This document shows, piece after piece, positions 24,601-34,400 of a stretch of DNA of 64,000 nt. The stretch is taken from assembly GCA_037893245.1 (NCBI GenBank), contig JBAIAA010000741.1:641501-705500 (forward strand). Reading direction: 5' to 3'. Each line of letters starts with the position of its first letter. Within the stretch, counting starts at the first letter, position 1. The position numbers and the translations under genes were made by a program. The notes below the pieces were generated by a model that ran no database searches, was not told the origin of the DNA, and saw only the letters and a program-made list of their open reading frames with translations. This DNA comes from Crossaster papposus (lineage: Eukaryota > Echinodermata > Asteroidea > Velatida > Solasteridae).

Positions 24601-25718
24601 GCTATTGTCTAGGTGTTCCCCCATTACAACTATGTGTGAGCAGGCTGACAATAGACGAAGCCGTAACTCAATCTTTTAATTTATCCGGAGAATAATTCAT
24701 TTTTGAAAACACATGTCTTTTGGATTTTGAATAAATAGACCGGCAGAAGTGTTGTGCATCATGGGAACGATGTATATCCTGCCAACGGCTAGGGGGAGGG
24801 AAGGGGGACGGGGAGGGGGAGGGGATGGGGAGGGGATGGGGAGGGGACGGGGAGGGGACGGGGAGGGGACGGGACGGGGAGGGGACGGGGAGGGGACAGG
24901 GAGGGGACAGACACAAATTTTTCGTTTGAATTAACCCAGTTCTTTTCCCTCAAAACTATACAGGAACATTTAGGGTTTAACCAGTTTGTGCCGGGATTAT
25001 TTGGGAATTGACCGGACCAAGGTCGCAGGATTGGTTTTTTTCGATCTGAGATGAGTTTAGGCCACTATCTGTGGGTAGCACACCCTGATATTTCTGGCCT
25101 CGCTCGCTGCGAGCCGGTCGCTGACATATATTTCTAGCTTTGCTCGTGACGTGTTTTTATCCGTCATCCGTTTTGAATTCCGTAAAAATGTACGCGCTTA
25201 CACGGCATTTTTGACGCGAACTGGTTAAGACGATTTTAAGCTCCAAACTGCAAGAACTCCAGCCACATTCTGGTGGGCCTGTTTTGCTTCAAAAACATTC
25301 AGTCGCATTGTATAAACCCAAAAGTTTGAATATTTACATTTGCTTCTCAGTAATTCAGAAGTCGGAGGCAAAGCCTCAGCTAAAGCAGAGAGTTTGAAAA
25401 CCCCCTTAGTCGTATTTGTATGATTTTCAATTATATTCGCTTTGTAATTTGTTATTTCTCCCCCCAAAACTACAATAAAAAAATTACAATAAAAAAAATT
25501 ATTCAACAAGAAATTGATGTGGTATGCTTATTTACCTCCTTCAAGGTCTGTCTCGTCTGACAAACGTCAAAAAGGGCGACTTCTACGGCCCGTCCGTCGC
25601 ATTGCCGGCTCGCAAGAGGAGACAGATGGGTGTGTTTCTCCTCAAGAAGGCTTGCCAGATCTTCCTAGTGGAAGGGGAACGACAAATCCGGCCAGCAGAT
25701 ATAGCCGTGGGACAGTGA
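9640..25718 (+). CDS. ANKLE1: ANKLE1-like ankyrin/LEM-domain GIY-YIG endonuclease
   Basis: Family (ANKLE1, worm LEM-3): structure-selective DNA endonuclease that processes branched or bridging DNA, cytoplasmic/nuclear-shuttling or midbody. Exons: 9640-9701, 19808-19960, 20239-20465, 20873-22512, 22916-23125, 23698-23835, 24435-24564, 25546-25718; phases agree and the total is 2733 nt (910 residues). Ankyrin repeats are at about 20-147 ([31 protein letters not shown]). A long acidic, Ser-rich middle follows; the LEM domain is at about 645-690 ([18 protein letters not shown]). The GIY-YIG nuclease is at about 700-905, with [32 protein letters not shown] (Tyr near 772) and a conserved C-terminal GERQIRPAD. 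Exon 1 ([20 protein letters not shown]) is the least certain part: it matches the family N-terminus and phase but lies 10 kb upstream, across an antisense gene. Confidence 0.88.
10081..10307. mobile_element. MITE-like element, family with AACCAGTTCGCGCC ends
   Basis: Starts AACCAGTTTGCGCCGG and ends GGTGCGAACTGGTTAA, its inverse. The inside carries the family core (CGAGCAAGGCCGGAAATG, GTGCTTCCCGGCACTAT). One of about ten copies in the window, here in inverted orientation. It lies in ANKLE1 intron 1. Confidence 0.85.
11478..17284 (-). CDS. GBA: Glucosylceramidase-like GH30 enzyme, copy B (complete, C-terminally extended)
   Basis: Exons (minus order): 17284-17230, 17107-16913, 16294-16133, 16031-15898, 15408-15227, 14471-14234, 13335-13108, 12823-12660, 12339-12217, 11700-11478; 1704 nt, 567 residues, all phases consistent. 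Signal peptide [36 protein letters not shown] aligns with copy A. The acid/base Glu is about 263 in [10 protein letters not shown] (copy A has VENEPSAGG) and the nucleophile about 369 in [16 protein letters not shown] and [13 protein letters not shown] are kept. After the usual family end (TYLWQ, about 527) there are 40 more residues, Ser-rich, ending in a hydrophobic [18 protein letters not shown], which looks like a GPI-anchor signal or tail anchor. An AATAAA lies directly after the stop (11471-11476, minus). The whole gene is antisense inside ANKLE1 intron 1. The substrate could differ from glucosylceramide. Confidence 0.93.
13967..14178. repeat. Inverted-repeat element with TTAACCCTAAC ends
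   Basis: Begins TTAACCCTAACTATCC and ends GGTTTAGGGTTAA. The core includes GTTGGTGTTGGGATTTGC, also present at about 53390-53410 in a related copy. It lies in glucosylceramidase B intron 6, about 55 bp from the exon 6 donor. Confidence 0.6.
14751..14920. repeat. Direct duplication, about 87-bp unit
   Basis: TATCAATTGTAACCAAGTGG begins at 14751 and again at 14838, followed in both copies by a long shared stretch containing TTGGCTTCGTCTTC and TTTGCCTCCTACTTCTA. Non-coding; in glucosylceramidase B intron 5. Confidence 0.8.
14930..15147. mobile_element. MITE-like element, AACCAGTTCGCGCC family
   Basis: The right end reads CCCGGCGCGAACTGGTTGA. The core (ACAAGTCACGAGCAAAACCG, ATATCTGTCGGCAAGCGAG) matches other copies. 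The left end is degraded. It ends about 80 bp from glucosylceramidase B exon 5. Confidence 0.7.
16513..16752. mobile_element. Inverted-repeat element with GGGGCCAATTTCATGGAGCT ends
   Basis: The 20-bp left end GGGGCCAATTTCATGGAGCT is perfectly inverted at 16733-16752; subterminal GCTAAGCACAAA and TTGTGCTAAGC also mirror each other. About 240 bp, AT-rich inside, no coding capacity. It is in glucosylceramidase B intron 2. I recall similar ends as common in echinoderm genomes, but this was not checked. Confidence 0.8.
18150..18475 (+). mobile_element. tRNA-derived SINE-like sequence
   Basis: A box-B-like GGTTTGAGTCC at 18211-18221 is followed by CCCTTGGGCAAGGCAC, CACCCAGGAGTA and AAGTGCTTTGAGACC, segments shared with the SINE at 43751-44049. 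It ends in a short ATTATTA-type tail. Degraded promoter; in ANKLE1 intron 1. Confidence 0.65.
19415..19849 (+). repeat. 145-bp tandem repeat carrying copies of the ANKLE1 exon 2 acceptor
   Basis: Three nearly identical 145-bp units begin GGTCCTACC at 19415, 19560 and 19705, and a fourth partial unit runs into the real exon. Each unit contains TTTTTGTTTCTACAG plus the 5' part of ANKLE1 exon 2, so acceptors lie at 19517, 19662 and 19807. In the decoy copies the exon sequence runs from ATCAAG directly into TCACAACTTTGC, without a GT donor; reading on shifts frame and meets a TAA. Only the acceptor at 19807 gives an open exon. Confidence 0.9.
20011..20110. mobile_element. Partial MITE-like element, AACCAGTTCGCGCC family
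   Basis: Begins TTAACCAGTTTGCATCGGAT and includes AAACACGTCACGAGAAAAGC and GGAAATATCTGTC. The right part has been lost. It is in ANKLE1 intron 2. Confidence 0.65.
22589..22779. mobile_element. Inverted-repeat element, GGTTCAGACAGGCGTTCC-type ends
   Basis: The left TTGGTTTCAGACAGGTGTTC and right GAAACGTCTGTCTGAACGGA are inverse-related. A second copy of the family is at 56972-57172 in the sodium channel. Located in ANKLE1 intron 4. Confidence 0.65.
23440..23538. mobile_element. Partial MITE-like element, AACCAGTTCGCGCC family
   Basis: Ends GATGCAAACTGGTTAA. The core has ACCTCGATCCGAGACAGG and TTTTGAATTCCGTAAAAAC. Internally deleted relative to full copies; ANKLE1 intron 5. Confidence 0.6.
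24070..24297. mobile_element. MITE-like element, AACCAGTTCGCGCC family
   Basis: Begins TTAACCAGTTCTCGCAGGGA. The core has AGTGCCGGGAAGCACACCC, two repeats of TTTCCGGCYTTGCTCG and CGTTTATATCCGTCATC. The right terminal repeat is degraded. ANKLE1 intron 6. Confidence 0.8.
24575..24671. mobile_element. Short inverted-repeat element, GGCCGCGTCC family (truncated)
   Basis: GGCCGCGTCCAAATCTCTTG begins 10 bp after the ANKLE1 exon 7 donor (exon end 24564). It closely matches the intact copy at 53056-53174 but lacks that copy's right terminus. Confidence 0.65.
24790..24909. repeat. G-rich minisatellite
   Basis: Degenerate GGGGAGGGGACGG units over about 120 bp. It is G-rich on the plus strand and so a possible G-quadruplex former. 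ANKLE1 intron 7. Confidence 0.85.
24977..25228. mobile_element. MITE-like element, AACCAGTTCGCGCC family (both ends intact)
   Basis: Left TTAACCAGTTTGTGCCGGGA; right GACGCGAACTGGTTAA. Both ends carry TTAA. At 252 bp it is one of the best-preserved copies and defines subfamily B (GGGAATTGACCGGACCAAGG after the left end). ANKLE1 intron 7. Confidence 0.88.
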
Positions 25719-27296
25719 AATCAAGACACCAACCCACCGATGAATATGCCAAAGATACGTTTGTGGATAGTAAAAAAGGTTTGAACTAACAGTGTGTTGT
25801 AATTTTATTAACTGGCCTCTGAGACTGTTCGTAAGAGGAAAAACCTAAGCCTCGTGAATTCCTTCTACGTGACAGGTCTTTCTTTATTTCAGATTCACCC
25901 CAAATTAAGGAAACTAAGCATTGGGTGTGTTTGTTTAGCTTACACGTGTGTAAATGTTACGTGAGACCGTTCGCTGAGCCATCGCGTGATCCTCGTGTCT
26001 GCCCTGGTGTCAGCCACCACTCACTGCCCCAACATAACCAGCGGATCTCAGCCGTATGCCCGGGTGTAATGACGTCAACGGGACAATTTCGTTGACAGGG
26101 AAGATTTCAAATTTTGGGATATTTGCTACGATTTGAGTATAATAGACAGGTCTATGGCACGAATTACTGCCAATTGTTGACGGTGTTCAGTTGGATGTAC
26201 ATACTTTTGATAATTCAGAGCATATCTTCCGGATTTTAGTAATTGTTGGTCTGGTTAGAATGATTTACAAATGAAGCAGACGACAGTTTGCCTAGTGTGT
26301 TCGCTTTTCTCACCATCATGTAGGACGACAAAAACTTGATCTTGGGTTTGAAAATCATTAAAATGTATGTGTGGAGTTTTTTCACCGTCAAGTTGCTCGG
26401 CATTAACATTTTTTATTTTTTTGAGGACATTGGCACAACTGTCGCTATTAAACTGAAACCGAAAACATAAACAAAAACTTTCTTTACTAGCTTTTTCGTT
26501 GATGCCAGGCCAAAGACCATCGGATTTGCTTTGTAAAAATCTCTGCTTATTGCTGCCTGTATAATACAAAATAATGCCAAGAACAAATTAACGTTATTTC
26601 CATTTTCAAAACAAACTTTTACTAGTATATTAATTGGCATATTATTTTCTCAGTTACATAATCATATTCAATAACAAATTCCTTCTTTTTTAATGTCTTT
26701 ATTGATTTTATTTTTTAATATACAATTTTTTTAAAATGTAAACATGTACTGCCTGTGTTGCTTTTTTTCTTAATTTTGTCTTTTTTTAAAAACAATAAAT
26801 AACACGGACTATGTTTTTTCCACACTTAATTTCTTTAATACATAAAATTATGTTGCCATATCAAGTCATCGTGCTTCCAAATCTTCAGAAAATATCTGAC
26901 AAATCCGTACTAATCATTGTAAGTAAACAATATGAAATTGTTTTTAGGAACCTTTAGGCTGTTAAAATACACCCTTAACCAAAATAGCCCAGATTTTATT
27001 TCTGGCAATATTACAATTTTCCAATATTTTAGCTTGTTTCCTACTTTTATTCAATTATGTATTCCGCTTTTAATATCTCCTGCCAAATGTTTCTACTTTT
27101 TATGATTTTAATAGAAATATACAACTTTCACTTTTGTTAATATATTTTTTAAACAGATGTATATTATATAAATAAAGCCATTTATAAAACAAAAGTTAGC
27201 TTTATAATGTTTGAGTTTTTTTCTTTCTCATTTTCTATTCCAAACAATGAGCACAAATGACCATTGTTTAAAATATTTGGTTTTAAACCCTCGCCG

Positions 27297-27575
27297 TTAA
27301 ATGTAGGATGCACCATTGGTAATTGGTGGAATTATTAGGAATAGGTTGATTTGGAGGGTTGTATTCTATAGTAAATGTCGTTTAACTGACCTGTCCGAAG
27401 TTTTACAATCAAGGGTGTCGAGTAAAAAGCAAGAAAATTACGTTCGTTTTCAACCGGCGTTTGGCAGTTGTTTTTGTTGCCTAGAATAATTATTTACTTT
27501 TAAATAAGTAAAATACTTCTTAATAATTCGGTAGTAAACATTTTGATATTTGAAAATGGCGTATCCTACTTTTAA
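27297..27575. mobile_element. MITE-like element, TTAAAGGTAGGATACACCAT family
   Basis: The left TTAAATGTAGGATGCACCAT and right GGCGTATCCTACTTTTAA ends are inverse-related. The core has GTCGTTTAACTGACCTGTCC, shared with the copies at 33444-33817 and 39966-40326. Confidence 0.75.
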
Positions 27576-28476
27576 CATTGCCGTACAGTCTCAAACCTTT
27601 CCTACCTCCATAATCAAACTAAATCTTTATTGGCTAGAGTTCCTTTACGACATATTTAAAATTGGCACAGTTTGTTCACGATTTTCACTCCAATTTACTT
27701 TATTCTTTTCAAAGATTTATCATCTACGTAAACACCACATTCTATGAAATAATCCGCTCGTTGGACGAGCGTTTGTGATATGCGAGCAGATTCCGTGATT
27801 AATTATTTTAATTAGTTATGCACTAAACAAGCTTCATCTTAACCTCAACATTCTGTTCATTCAGCAGGTGTTTTTAATCACGATATTGCGTCCTCTTTCA
27901 CCTGTTTTTGGTGTTACAGAAGCGCGGCAGCCATATTGACCAATCAGCAGCTCGAACCACATTTCTGCTTGAAATGACGTCAGTCAACTCTGATTGGCTG
28001 GCACAAGGAGTTGCATTAAATTAACATTAACAAATTCTCCTGTACGGGTATAATGTCTGATACTCGGCTAGGTCACTATGACTACCTCTCTTTTAAATCG
28101 TTTATTTTAGATGATCGACATAATTATTCATACAGACACCAATCCCCTTCACATTATGATATTACACATTTCCATCGTTCGTTTGTTTGTTTGTTTGAAA
28201 GACCCGTTTGCTCTTTGAAAGCGCATTTATTCATGGGTGGGTGATATAAAAGTAGACTTATAAGAGGCGCAAGGTACGAGTATCACTTGAACACATGCCA
28301 ACGGATTACTCCTACAGTGCGATGATGTTCAAGAGCATAGACTACTTCGTTGGCAAACGTACTATAAATATACATGCATTAAGGAAATAGAAATGTGGTT
28401 GGTCGGTTTTAAACCATGTTTTGAACCGGTGAAGCCTGAATTTCAGACTTCATGAAATATGGACTCGTTCCAGTTA

Positions 28477-28532
28477 GCATGATCATAACTTACTACCAAC
28501 GGTTGGTAGTAAGTTATGGTTATGATTATGCT
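28477..28532. repeat. Short palindrome
   Basis: CATAACTTACTACCAAC at 28484-28500 is perfectly inverted at 28502-28518 with a 1-nt centre; the flanks continue with an imperfect match. It directly abuts the element that starts at 28537. Confidence 0.8.
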
Positions 28533-28536
28533 ACCT

Positions 28537-29192
28537 GCACCCGATTTCACTAAACTCTTCTTAACTCACGATGCATCGCAGCCCTGCGAGGCGTCGTGTC
28601 TCTACGACGCGTCGCAGTTGCGACGCGTCTTGAAATCGATTTCACGAAACACATCGTACGTGCGACGCGTCGTAGGTGTATTTATAGCACAAAACAACGA
28701 CTGTTGTATGTACCTATTCAACTCACAGTAAATAGCCGTCTGGTATTCAGCAAAGAGTCGTCGAATTTCTTCTCGCAAAGCTTCAAAAATGTAAATCAAA
28801 ATGGCTGACGTACGATGCAATTTTAACGAAAAACAAGCTTGCTGTGGACCTCTAGCTAATTTTAAATTTCAAGTGCACTATTCAAGGTTTATTCATATGA
28901 CTACGATGAATGTTTTATTTACAACTTCCAACACATTCTCCGAGTATTCTAGTCTCGTTTGTTTCATTTCTATGGCGTAAAACTGGCTATGAAAAGACGC
29001 ATCTTATTTTACGACGACCCAAATACACTTCGTAACTTACGACGTGTTACTTGCCGTTGTCAAGGTATTTGCGACGCGTTAAACGCATCGTAACTTTAGT
29101 GAAATGGATCGTACGACGCGTCGCGAGATACGACGCGTTACTCTTCGTAACTCGAGTTGCGACGCGTCGCAAAGTTTAGTGAAATCGGGTGC
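28537..29192. mobile_element. DNA-transposon remnant with GCACCCGATTTCACTAAAC ends and CGACGCGTCG motifs
   Basis: Terminal GCACCCGATTTCACTAAAC is inverted at the right end (GTTTAGTGAAATCGGGTGC). Subterminal zones hold many copies of a GACGCGTC or GACGCGTT core, often as the palindrome CGACGCGTCG, e.g. near 28605, 28620, 28670, 29075, 29115, 29138 and 29162. No transposase is seen; about 656 bp. Confidence 0.78.
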
Positions 29193-29989
29193 TGGAAGAG
29201 TAGATAGTCGCGTGAGAGGGTTTATTAATCATAGTTTAACCAATAATAGGGTAAAGGGTCTTACAGAAGTCTGAGATTCATATCACACCGGCTCATGGGC
29301 CTGGTCGCGTTAATGCCCGAGCCAAATAAAAATACATTGAACTATTTAGTACACTGACTGCCATAGCTCCCTGGTATACTGCTGACTCTAAGCCTTTGTA
29401 AATGATTAGATACACATTTCTTGTACACAACGTAAAAGTGTTCGTGTTCGCGTTATACCTATTAGTGGTTTAATTATAACCATTCAAGATGCGACACGAT
29501 CCAGCTACTATATCCGGGTGTGTGTAGTATTTTCGCGGAGCAAAGTTCACGCGGGAAAACATGTCACGGACTAAAAACACTCTTATTGTTTTAATAATTA
29601 TAATGAGGGAGAAAACAACAGCAATAATTATTGTCAAATTTCCCATCGGTTGACCGAGTTGGTTATGTGGATGTAGTCATTTCAAGTATCATCGTGGATG
29701 TTCTTATACGAACGAAATTGCTCACTTTGTTTATTTTAATATAAAAATCTAAAAGAAATTAATTCTAGAATATAGCGAATGGAATTAATGACAATACAAG
29801 AAGTTGAATACAGCGAGTGAACGTTTGTTTTATACATATACTGGTATGTTGGCTATTGAAAATCGGATTGGCAGCGAGGAAAAATGTGCAATATGTTTTA
29901 TTTTTCTGAGAATTCTTTCCTTAAAAATACAAAATTCACACGGTCGATCCTACGGAAGCCCGTTAGGGCCAGGTACGTGTTTCTCTTTC

Positions 29990-30184
29990 ACAGGGGTGCG
30001 TTTCTCTTTCACAATAGCTCATCTCTCTTGCAGAAGATGTCTCTCTCTTTCAAGTGGCAAGTCCATTTTTCACAGGGGTGTATTTTCTCATTTTTTGTGA
30101 TTAAGTGGCGGCCGTGTGAAAAATGGACTTGCCCCTTGAAACAGAGAGACGAGCTACTGTAAAAGAAAAACGAACCACCGGAGA
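29990..30184. repeat. Foldback (inverted repeat)
   Basis: The left arm contains GTGGCAAGTCCATTTTTCAC (about 30053-30072) preceded by CATCTCTCTTGC. The right arm from about 30115 is its inverse (GTGAAAAATGGACTTGCCCC). Arms are about 70 bp, imperfect, with a loop of about 40 bp. Confidence 0.75.
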
Positions 30185-30194
30185 AGTATACCCA

Positions 30195-30366
30195 GCACGA
30201 TATGTGGCAGAGGGGTACCCCCTCTTATCCCTATACCCTATACACACTCCGCACTATTGTTACCTAACACATCCCCCTTGAAACCTAAAAAGAACTCATG
30301 AGATTCCAGGGACACAATGGTCATCAACACAAAAGAGGGGGGGTTTTCTCTGCCACATATCGCGCT
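30195..30366. mobile_element. Inverted-repeat element, CGATATGTGGCAGAG ends
   Basis: Left GCACGATATGTGGCAGAGGG and right CTCTGCCACATATCGCGC are inverses, with C-rich/G-rich subterminal runs on either side. About 172 bp, non-coding. Confidence 0.7.
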
Positions 30367-31492
30367 TCATATGCGGAGAAGATAAACACACTTATGTGAA
30401 CGGTCAACGCAAACTGTGGGAGAACAAGAGGTACCTGGCTCTAACGAGCTTCCATATGATCCAGGCCCAGTCGTGCAAAGAGGGCGAACAACAATCAACA
30501 AATACACCCGACAAAAAATTCACTTTGAGCTTCGTTTACATCACAATCGGGAAAAGTCCCCAAGGACGGAAACAAACACACTACTACGTGCGTGTGCACT
30601 GTAAAACCGTATTGGTTCTATCCACAATAGCTATCTCTATGGTAACTTTTGAGAGGAACTGATGACGCATGTCGGACCCAAGTCAAACGAGTAGGCCCTA
30701 TGCATCATTAATAGAGACACCCCTACCGAAGTGGTGTTCAATTTATCCCGAGCTAGAGGAACTCACTCGGCCCTCTCCTTGACAGTGGTACAGCGTTGGG
30801 CAATTAACAGGAATACTGGATTCCCTATAATATGCACAGACTTTCGATCATCAGAGTGGACATTTCACAGTTTTTTTTATCAAAACGATAAGTTTTGCGT
30901 CGAGAAATGGTTCAAGGCAGACAAGGTTGGGAATTGGAGAAGACGATCGACTTAATGGAAATAACACAATTTGGAGTGGCGGTGTCATGCGAGATTACGA
31001 AATTCATACCTCCACATTGGTGAGATAGAGGGGGGACTGGTTTAGGCCTTGTGAGAGGTTTCGGCCGAATTCAATTCAACTCATAAACTAAATCGGAGCA
31101 AGGACCCATCTATAGCTCTGGAGTAATTGAACGCGGTAGTTAAAAATCGCGTTTATAAGCTATACTTCTGATTTATCAGATTCGAGAAAACCGTCGCCGG
31201 AAATGTTTGTACGGTGTATTAAAAAGCAGAATCGTTATAGTAATCGGCCTAGTATTGTCTGGTAGCGGTTTGATAGAAATTGGGGTCAGACAGGATTAAC
31301 CGACTCAAAATAGCACCGAAACACGACGCATGCCGCCAACGATGACCATTGGATGAATTACCTGGAAATCGACCGTCTGACCGAAGGTGGTCACGAACGA
31401 CCCATACTGAGTGAACGCCTGCAGCCTAGGTACGGTATACCATGGAGAAATAAGACACGCTTCCATTAGAAAAGAACAGCCTTGGACCTCAA

Positions 31493-34400
31493 ATGTCGGA
31501 ACAGAGTCCCAATTCGAATTTCAGGGTTCTGACCCAGGAGTCACTACGGACCCTGCAGCTGCGGCATGACGAGCCGAGTCCGGCGAATCAGCAGGCGCAG
31601 CGGGCGTTCAGCCGCCTCAGCCTGGCGTCGGACCCAGGGGAGGACGACTATTACGAGGCTGCGGCCACGGGCAAGATGTACGACATCGATCTCCTGGAGG
31701 GCAAACCGCTGCCCGACCACCTGGGGACTTTTCCGAAGTCGCTGTACGGGAAACCGATCGAGGAGCTCGATGCCGTGCGGCAGCATGAACGGGTAAGTAA
31801 TCGTCATTTGATCATCCTCAATTTTTTTTTTTTTTTTATCAAGTTTTTAGGCTGTCCTTTTCCGTATCGGAAAGAATTTTGAAACCTGACGCTTTTTCTC
31901 TTCATACTATTATCTCAATAAAAGTCAATCAGTACAAAAATGTTGTAAAGGCATAAATCTGAGACTGAGAAGCATTTCCAATTTTGTTAGGAAAGACTTT
32001 TACGATGATTTATAAACTATAGATCCGTTATTCTAAAACTTTAGGATCGGCTGTGCCGATTCAGGCGCGGTTCTACTGGTGCAGAAACAAAACGAAAATG
32101 ATCACGGAGCGGCTTTCAAATGTGCGCAAAACCGAATGACGCGGTGATTGAATCGGGGCTTATTTGCCGAAATTTACTGAGAAAACTTATAGTACTTTCA
32201 ACACCCAAAACGGGAATTACTACTATCGCATTTTGAATTGTTTGCCCAACAATACTTTTTGTGCGTATAGAGACGCAGAAAAAATCAACCCAAAATTAAA
32301 ACAATTTCCCCTAAAGTCTTGTAGATTCCAAATACTGGAAAATTATGCACATTGAATAACAAATTATATAAGGTATAAAATACATTAGTTATTTCCTTTT
32401 GTAAAGTTGGAATTTTGTTTCGTGTCTTTTTCAGTAGGGTATATTTTGGAGGTCGAACCCCCCCCCCCCCCCCTGCTCTGATACTATTTTTTACAATAAA
32501 GATAGGCCTACAATGTTACTTATGTTTGCCTGTTCACAAAAATCTGACAAAAAAGGCTGACGGGCCTGACACCCCCCCCCCCCCCCCCCCCCCCCCCCGC
32601 ACAAATTCCTGTATCTGCCCCTGACATCTTAGTAAATGACTGCAAAATAATCTTCTTCTTTTAAATTAACAATTGTAATTTAGCATTATATATACTTTTG
32701 CTGCTTTTGCATTAGAATAAAATGTAATTATATTTATTATTCTAATTATTTTGTGTCCTCATTTTCAGACATTTTGCGTGGTAGGCAGACGGTTTGGCAA
32801 GACTAACCTCTTTAGATTCAGCTCTACTAAATCCATGCGTCTGTTGTCACCGCTCAACCCTGTACGGAGGGCCATGATTTACCTTCTTACCATTCAATAT
32901 CCTTTTGTTATGTTTGAATAAGGAAATACAAATGTGGTTTGCAAATAATGTTTAGAACCGGCTCATGTATCTGGGCATACTGGCGCGTTAACCCTTTGCA
33001 CTCTGACTCATAAGTCCCTTAAAAGCTCCTGGGGGTCCAAACATTCCCCCAAAATATAGCCCTATTTGTAAGCTTTCCAATGATACATAATTATATGGGA
33101 TTTGTACACTGTAAATGATATTTGTATATACAAACTAGCAACACGTACAAAATCTTCGAAAACAGGCCCGGGTTTAAAGGGTTAATGCCCATTAGCCGCG
33201 GTTATGTACTTGTTGTATACCCACCAACCACATTTTTATTCCAGTTCATGAATACCTTTCGGTCAAAACGTCAACAAAATACAACTTTCCAACACTTACA
33301 CGAGTTCGGTGAGTGTTGAATCCAGCATTTTAAATGTGAAATCCCGCATTATTAAATCCAATTTAAGTGTTGGTTTTAACATTTAAAATGCTGGATTTAA
33401 CACTTTCAAAGTGTGGTTACTCAACGAACTCGTGCCATTGTATTTAAAGGTAGGATACACCATTTGCAGATTATTAGGAAACATCTTACTTGTTTGAAAG
33501 TAAATAATGATTCTAGGCATCCAGCACAATGATTGCGCTATATAAAAATTATTATGTAATTGTTACGAATTTTATTATTACAAAAATTACCATCGCTGGA
33601 CGGCGATCGCAACAAAACACAATAACAACAAGAACATATTGACTCGACGCCGGTTGAAAACGAGCGCCGTTTTGTTTGTCTCCCTTTTTTTCTCGGTATC
33701 CATGATTGTAAAACTTTGGACAGGTCAGTTAAACGATATTTACTTTAAAATACAACCTCCCAAATCCACCCATTCCTGATAATTCAAGCAATTACCAATG
33801 GTGTATCATACTTTTAATACTTTTAGAGTGTAGAAGCTATAGTCTCAATTTAAAACTGGCTGGCCACGTTTTATCAGCCGTTTAAACCACATGTACCTAT
33901 ACGTGTCGGGCTCTCGACCAATACAGGAATGGCTAAATTCTCTCAGCTATTTATGAATATTAATTTATTGAAGTCGAGTGGATGACCTGTTGAATTATCT
34001 GAACTGAACCGAACTGAACTACACTTTTAATAATATTTCTCAAAGCGTAAAACCTATAACCAAGTTCGGTGTAGAGGCCTACAGCAAAACTAGCATTCGG
34101 CATACATTTATTTTGGCGTTTTGGGAGAAAAGAGGTTTTTTCAATGCACGATATAATTATCCAATTGAAAAAAAGTGACAAACATTGCAAGGTTAGGAAA
34201 CTTTAAAGAATACAATTCGGTATAACTTCATTTTCACTTTAAAAAAAACCTATACTTTATTCCATTCCTTTTTTTCCCTTAACAGCTGTTGAACATTCTT
34301 TGATATTCTAGTTATCGCCACCATTTTAGCTAATTGTGTTTTTCTAGCGACGGATGCGCCTCGGTTTGACGGAAGCGACGAGTAAGCTTTTTTACTTTGC

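Larger units (their letters stand above)
25719..31492. other. Intergenic region between ANKLE1 and the sodium channel gene
   Basis: About 5.8 kb. Up to about 27 kb it is AT-rich with no recognisable gene. Inverted-repeat elements are at 27297-27575, 28537-29192, 29990-30184 and 30195-30366. The open frames are short and do not look coding. The 5' UTR and promoter of the channel presumably lie in 30400-31492, but no specific element can be supported. Confidence 0.6.
32897..34294 (+). other. U12-type AT-AC intron (channel intron 2)
   Basis: The donor ATATCCTTTT is the minor-spliceosome consensus. The branch site TCCCTTAAC is at 34275-34283 and the acceptor AC at 34293-34294, about 12 nt downstream, as expected for U12 introns. 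Joining CA to ATTCTTTGAT gives [12 protein letters not shown], the domain I S1 segment. AT-AC introns are known at this place in animal sodium channel genes. No GT-AG alternative gives an open junction. Confidence 0.93.
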
